Assembly (NCBI GenBank): GCA_954871525.1
Contig: OX940872.1
Span: forward strand, 26,321,746 to 26,385,745
DNA length: 64,000 nucleotides
Direction: 5' to 3'
DNA from: Parietaria judaica
Lineage: Eukaryota; Streptophyta; Magnoliopsida; Rosales; Urticaceae
A program made the position numbers and the translations under genes. The notes under the pieces are model-generated. The model was not told the origin of the DNA and did not search any database. It was given only the letters and a program-made list of their open reading frames with translations. Shown here in pieces: positions 60,403 to 64,000 of this stretch (positions within the stretch are counted from its first letter, which is position 1; each line of letters starts with the position of its first letter).

Positions 60403-60662
60403 TGATTTGTTTTTCTGAATAATACCGTTTCAATGTGATTCCTGCTGGGTTTGTAATTTGTATACATGTTTTGTTTCAATTATTTGTTATTTGAATATTA
60501 TGTTTTTCTTTTACTTACTAGATCGGCCAAGCACGCTTGTTATGAATGATCCTTTTCAATATCGGGAACCGGAGGGGCCTCGGTTTTGGGAAGCCCGGAA
60601 AACCGATAAAATGACATCCGTAAATCTAAAACAATCTTTAGCTCCCAACACGAGCAAGAATC
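60403..60662. other. Short spacer between F-box genes
   Basis: The 3' UTR of the F-box gene and unassigned sequence. No feature seen. Confidence 0.5.
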
Positions 60663-61262
60663 TCAATGTACTGAGAAACACAGGGCGCTTTCCAGATAGT
60701 TCACCACTATGAAAGAGTCCCCGTCGTCCTCGCTACGAACGACGCATAACATGGATATGTGATACTCGTCGGGTAACGGATCGGAGTTCATGACCATCTC
60801 CAGGAATACTTTCGTGGGCTTGGAGAGGTCGATGGTGTATTTGACGGACAAGTCGGAGCAGGCTCTCCCCATTGCGTAGACGTTGAGACAAGTCTTGCCA
60901 GGCATGAGAAAGTGGTCAGAGAAGTGAAGTGGTGGCCGGACAAGCGAAGTAGCCAAAGCTCCAGTCAACGCCTTCGAGCGCTCTCAGAACCGGAAGCATC
61001 GGCATCTCGCTCAGCCTCTCTTTGGCCACGTGGAAGCAAAGGGAAGGGCCCCCAGGGGCTGATCAGTGAACCGCACCGTCCAGGAACACGCCCTCATTAA
61101 AGATGGTGTACAAGCCAGCGACGGGAATTCGTTTTCAGACATGAAAGAGAGCCAGTGTTCCGAGAGAGATTTGAACCTGACGAGGGATTTGATGGGTAGC
61201 CGGAGAAGGATTTCGGTCAGAATGTCGACGCTGCTGGCTACTCCCATAGCCGAGGCGACGTG
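60663..61262 (-). pseudogene. F-box/FBA pseudogene with internal deletion
   Basis: On the minus strand a normal start (MGVASSVDILTEILLRLPIKSL..HWLSFMS) gives the F-box at 61115-61247. About 150-170 residues of the FBA domain are missing compared with the intact neighbour. Then fragments in different frames (GVFLDGAVH followed by a stop, FHVAKERLSEMPMLPVL in a second frame, and at 60663-60968 CLNVYAMGR..CVVRSEDDGDSF) match the later FBA repeats. Deletions and at least two frameshifts make it a clear pseudogene. Confidence 0.88.
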
Positions 61263-61417
61263 GATGTCAGCGTGCGGTCGGTAAATGCGAGACTTTTTTC
61301 GGTCATTTGAACAATTTGGTTTAGTACTTTTCGGTTTTTCTCATGCTAGATTCACGGTAATAACGAATATGTTTATTGAAGTTTATAGCGAAACATAAAA
61401 CAAAAAAAACAACAACG

Positions 61418-62650
61418 TCAAACACAAGCAAGGCTCTCTAAATACTGATAAACATCAAACGGTTCCGAAAGCATCTCACGGATCTCCTCGCCGATCAGAT
61501 GCTGATAAGGCTCCACATCACAGAGCTTGCTGAACCTTCCCGTCCTGAAATTATACCCTACCAACTTCCCAGGGATGTTCATCACCACGAAAGAATCTTC
61601 CTCAACTCGGCATCGAACAACACAGATCACAGACAAGTAGTAGTCGCTCATGCACGGTTGTTCGGAACCATTAAAAGGAATCATCTCCGGAAATGCTCGC
61701 AGAACCTCGGAAATGTCGACGCGGTACTTGACGACCCACTTCGAGTAGTCTCTCTCAAGCTCAAACACGTCAAAAGTGGAGTCTCGGGGACCGTGGATGA
61801 GATCAACGAGGTGCAATCGGTCTCCGGACGCTCCAAAATAGCTGAAACTATAATTTGCTTCTTCCAGATGAGCCGGAACCGGAGGCATCGGCATCTGCCG
61901 GATTTCCTCCGTGGCGACGTGAAAGTACGGGGTAGTTCTCATGTAGGAGCTCAGCCAGTGGATGGAGCCGTTGCAGAAGGCTCCACCGCGATTTAATTTT
62001 ATATTAATATCGTTGACGAAAGAGGCTTGCGTCGATCGCCAGGGGCCGGAGTCAGAGGAGTACACCAAGAAGTGCAAGCGCTGGTGCTCGGGATCAGAAT
62101 TCGTTACACAAATGACTTTGTAATGAGGCGACCGGCAAGGGTCAAAAGCGAGCGCGAGGCAATAGATCTGCCCCCAATCGGAAAACGGCAGGCCGGGAAG
62201 CGTGGTATAATGCTTGGTGGTTGGGTTATAGACGTAGTGGCTTCCTCTATGAGAGCACAGCAGCAGGCCGTTGCAGGACTGCATAATATCGACGTTGGAC
62301 GCCCTGCGTGCGGCGAAAGTCGATGGACGGAAAGGAGGGACGGAGGCGGCGCAAGTAAAACTGACTGAGTAAAAGTCACGGCGAAAAGAGGACTGGGATC
62401 GTACTCGGGAGCGTTTGATGAAGAGGCCGCTGGCGGAGGGCGGGGAAAGGCTCCGGCGGCGAGAGAATTTGGGGTCGGATATGAGGGCGAGCCAGTGTTT
62501 GGAGACGGATTTGAACTTGATGAGGGACTTGATCGGCAAGCGGAGGAGGATCTCGGTTAGGAGGTCGTCGTTGCTGGCCGTCGTCTCTGCCGGTTGTAGC
62601 AGAGGAACGGGTTGAGAAGTGGCGGCCTTGCTCTTTTTAGTAGAAGACAT
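61418..62650 (-). CDS. F-box protein with FBA domain, intact
   Basis: An uninterrupted single-exon gene of 410 residues. The F-box (residues about 28-68, DDLLTEILLRLPIKSLIKFKSVSKHWLALISDPKF) is followed by an F-box-associated domain with SCNGLLLC, HYVYNPTTKHYTTL, AFDPCRSPHYKVICV, GAFCNGSIHWLS, FDVFELERD and CVVRCRVEEDSFVVM. Such proteins are substrate receptors of SCF E3 ubiquitin ligases; the target is unknown. It shares the FBA order with the frameshifted copy (59105-60402) and the pseudogene, so the three are a local family of which this is the only sound member. An AATAAATATCC stretch upstream (about 62682-62692) may be its TATA box. Confidence 0.93.
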   Translation of the reverse strand: MSSTKKSKAATSQPVPLLQPAETTASNDDLLTEILLRLPIKSLIKFKSVSKHWLALISDPKFSRRRSLSPPSASGLFIKRSRVRSQSSFRRDFYSVSFTCAASVPPFRPSTFAARRASNVDIMQSCNGLLLCSHRGSHYVYNPTTKHYTTLPGLPFSDWGQIYCLALAFDPCRSPHYKVICVTNSDPEHQRLHFLVYSSDSGPWRSTQASFVNDINIKLNRGGAFCNGSIHWLSSYMRTTPYFHVATEEIRQMPMPPVPAHLEEANYSFSYFGASGDRLHLVDLIHGPRDSTFDVFELERDYSKWVVKYRVDISEVLRAFPEMIPFNGSEQPCMSDYYLSVICVVRCRVEEDSFVVMNIPGKLVGYNFRTGRFSKLCDVEPYQHLIGEEIREMLSEPFDVYQYLESLACV

Positions 62651-62940
62651 TGTGGTTTGGTTGTTTCTTTCTTCTTTGGGATATTTATTGGCTCATTTGA
62701 TTGAAAGATTGTTGAGCAAGCTGATAGATATGGAAGATTGTGAAGGAAGCTTTTGAGTTGACCATGAAACCTCCGTGTTGACCAGTCAATGAAACATATA
62801 ACTCAAAACATATCCACAGTGTTCTTCAGATTTCATGCACAAATTCTTGAATGAAACCGTGATTACATCAAAAATTCATGCACAATCAAGAAAGTTCAAG
62901 CTTTCCAATAGGGTCGTTCGCATTTCTCGTTACCTTCGGA
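62651..62940. other. Spacer between F-box gene and AT-hook gene
   Basis: F-box promoter and the 3' region of the AT-hook gene. No other feature seen. Confidence 0.5.
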
Positions 62941-63723
62941 TCAAGCGACCGGATTCTTCCCCCGCGGACGGCCGCGCTTGCGCTTCTCCGGGGCGGAACC
63001 ACCCGCGACAGAATTGGGTAAAACGAAGTTCTTTCCGTCGGTGATCCTTCTCGGCCGGGCTTGCTGGTACTCCTCCGGAGCCGAAACGCCGGGGTCCACG
63101 AAATCAAGGGCGGGGAAGCTTATTCCGTCGGAGATCTTCACTGGTCGGCCTAGCTTGGTTTTCTCCGGAGCGGAATCGCCGGCGGCCGAATCGGTTAAAA
63201 CGAAGTTCTTCCCGTCGGTGATCCTTCTCGGTTGGCCTTGCTCGAACTCCTCTGGAGCCGAATCACCGGCTGGAAGGCTCCTTCCGTCGGAGATCTTCAC
63301 CGGTCGGGCTCGCTCGCCTTCCTCCGGAGCGACATCGCGGGATTGGGACGGCGGGTCAGCATCGGGGACGGGCATGAGGGCGTCGGAGCCGAAGAGACGC
63401 TCCAGGTAGGCCACGACGCCGAGGTTGTCGAGAGCGGGGCGGCGGTCGGGTTTGGCTGCGGCGGCGGCGCGGTTTCTCCGGGCGGCGGCGACGGAGGCGG
63501 AGGGGGCGAGGCGGAGGCGGGAGTAGGTCTGCTTGCGGCTTCCGGCGGACTCGTTGAAGACGGAGCGGTCGATTTTGGGGATGGGAAAGGCGTCGGCGTG
63601 GTGGTCTTGGGAGGAGGCGAGCGAGAGGGCGAGGAGCTCGGGTTGGGAGAGGAGACGGAGGTCGACGACGGAGAGAGAGCCGAAGAGCAGGCGGTGGTCG
63701 GCGCCGGTGGTGGTGGAGCCCAT
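62941..63723 (-). CDS. AT-hook protein resembling the N-terminal part of MBD8-type proteins
   Basis: A 260-residue open frame. The segment SLSVVDLRLLSQPELLALSL and IPKIDRSVFNESAGSRKQTYSRLRLAP recalls plant methyl-CpG-binding-domain protein 8 and related uncharacterised plant proteins. It is followed by a four-fold repeat of about 30 residues (SAPEE/K.. GRP or RPRRI-sDG) at residues 130-250, and an AT-hook (KRGRPRGKN) at the end. There is no MBD domain before the stop; downstream (minus) no further exon was seen before the next gene, so either it is truncated or a last exon was missed (a GT donor is possible inside GKNP|VA). The coding strand is GC-rich. Likely nuclear. Family call is from memory. 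Confidence 0.6.
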   Translation of the reverse strand: MGSTTTGADHRLLFGSLSVVDLRLLSQPELLALSLASSQDHHADAFPIPKIDRSVFNESAGSRKQTYSRLRLAPSASVAAARRNRAAAAAKPDRRPALDNLGVVAYLERLFGSDALMPVPDADPPSQSRDVAPEEGERARPVKISDGRSLPAGDSAPEEFEQGQPRRITDGKNFVLTDSAAGDSAPEKTKLGRPVKISDGISFPALDFVDPGVSAPEEYQQARPRRITDGKNFVLPNSVAGGSAPEKRKRGRPRGKNPVA

Positions 63724-64000
63724 TGCTCAACGGAGCTTGTGATTGGGGAAATGGGAATGAATTCGCGGAAGTTACTTTTGCCGTGAATACTGTAGGAAAT
63801 TTATAAAACAACATTATTTGAGACTATTTTTTTTATGAGAAATGGCATGAGATAGCCTAATTGAAATGTTTGTTTAGTCAAATAGCCAAACTTTCTCATT
63901 TCTTTGCAAAATATCAAATTAAGTGAGGTGGCTTTTTATTTACATATTTTATACCTAAACTATCCTTTTTGTTATTTATTTTCAGATTTTTAATATTATT
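63724..64000. other. Window end, AT-rich
   Basis: Upstream of the AT-hook gene. No feature seen. Confidence 0.5.

Overview
This is an AT-rich stretch of nuclear DNA from a eudicot plant. The genes are intron-rich with GT..AG introns and plant-type families: CIPK, CYP81, LEA_4, RABG and F-box/FBA. The intergenic DNA is full of plant mobile elements: a chromovirus Ty3/gypsy element, a solo LTR, hAT-like elements, Mutator-like foldback elements and tRNA-derived SINEs. I cannot name the species from sequence alone.

Layout. 1-5834: the 3' part of a decayed Ty3/gypsy element on the minus strand; its 5' LTR is complete at the right and its other LTR lies outside the window. 6647-8330: two tandem LEA_4 genes, the second frameshifted. 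8.3-17.6 kb: no genes, but several mobile elements (a 485-bp hAT-like element with 8-bp TSD; foldback elements with 9-bp TSDs). 17691-20653: CIPK1 kinase, 12 exons. 21502-24030: CYP81-like P450, 2 exons. 24552-27337 (minus): Rab7-type GTPase of the RABG class, with a 1.19-kb foldback transposon in its last intron. 29531-35798 (minus): signal peptide peptidase-like protease with PA domain, 14 exons. 37849-41364 (minus): prolyl 4-hydroxylase P4H1, 12 exons. 41.4-44.3 kb: an hAT-like element and a foldback element. 44644-44865: UBL5. 47587-48320: a solo LTR. 49431-52844 (minus): TOM40, 11 exons. 55306-58222 (minus): CMSS1-like ribosome-biogenesis factor, 6 exons, whose 1.6-kb third intron carries five copies of a C/D-box snoRNA gene. 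59.1-62.65 kb: three related F-box/FBA genes (one frameshifted, one a deleted pseudogene, one intact). 62941-63723 (minus): AT-hook protein resembling the N-terminal part of MBD8-type proteins. Exon joins for CIPK1, P450, RABG, SPPL, P4H1 and CMSS1 were checked base by base for phase and splice dinucleotides.

How the genes relate. They are mostly independent housekeeping and signalling genes, not a cluster with one job. The SPPL - P4H1 - (UBL5, TOM40) - CMSS1 order resembles the Arabidopsis chromosome 2 neighbourhood At2g43070 (SPPL3), At2g43080 (P4H1), At2g43110 (90S pre-ribosome protein), as I recall it. The most interesting observations are the intronic snoRNA cluster inside a ribosome-biogenesis gene, the five foldback elements with target-site duplications, and the intron-borne foldback in RABG that would hide the prenylated last exon from a simple gene finder.
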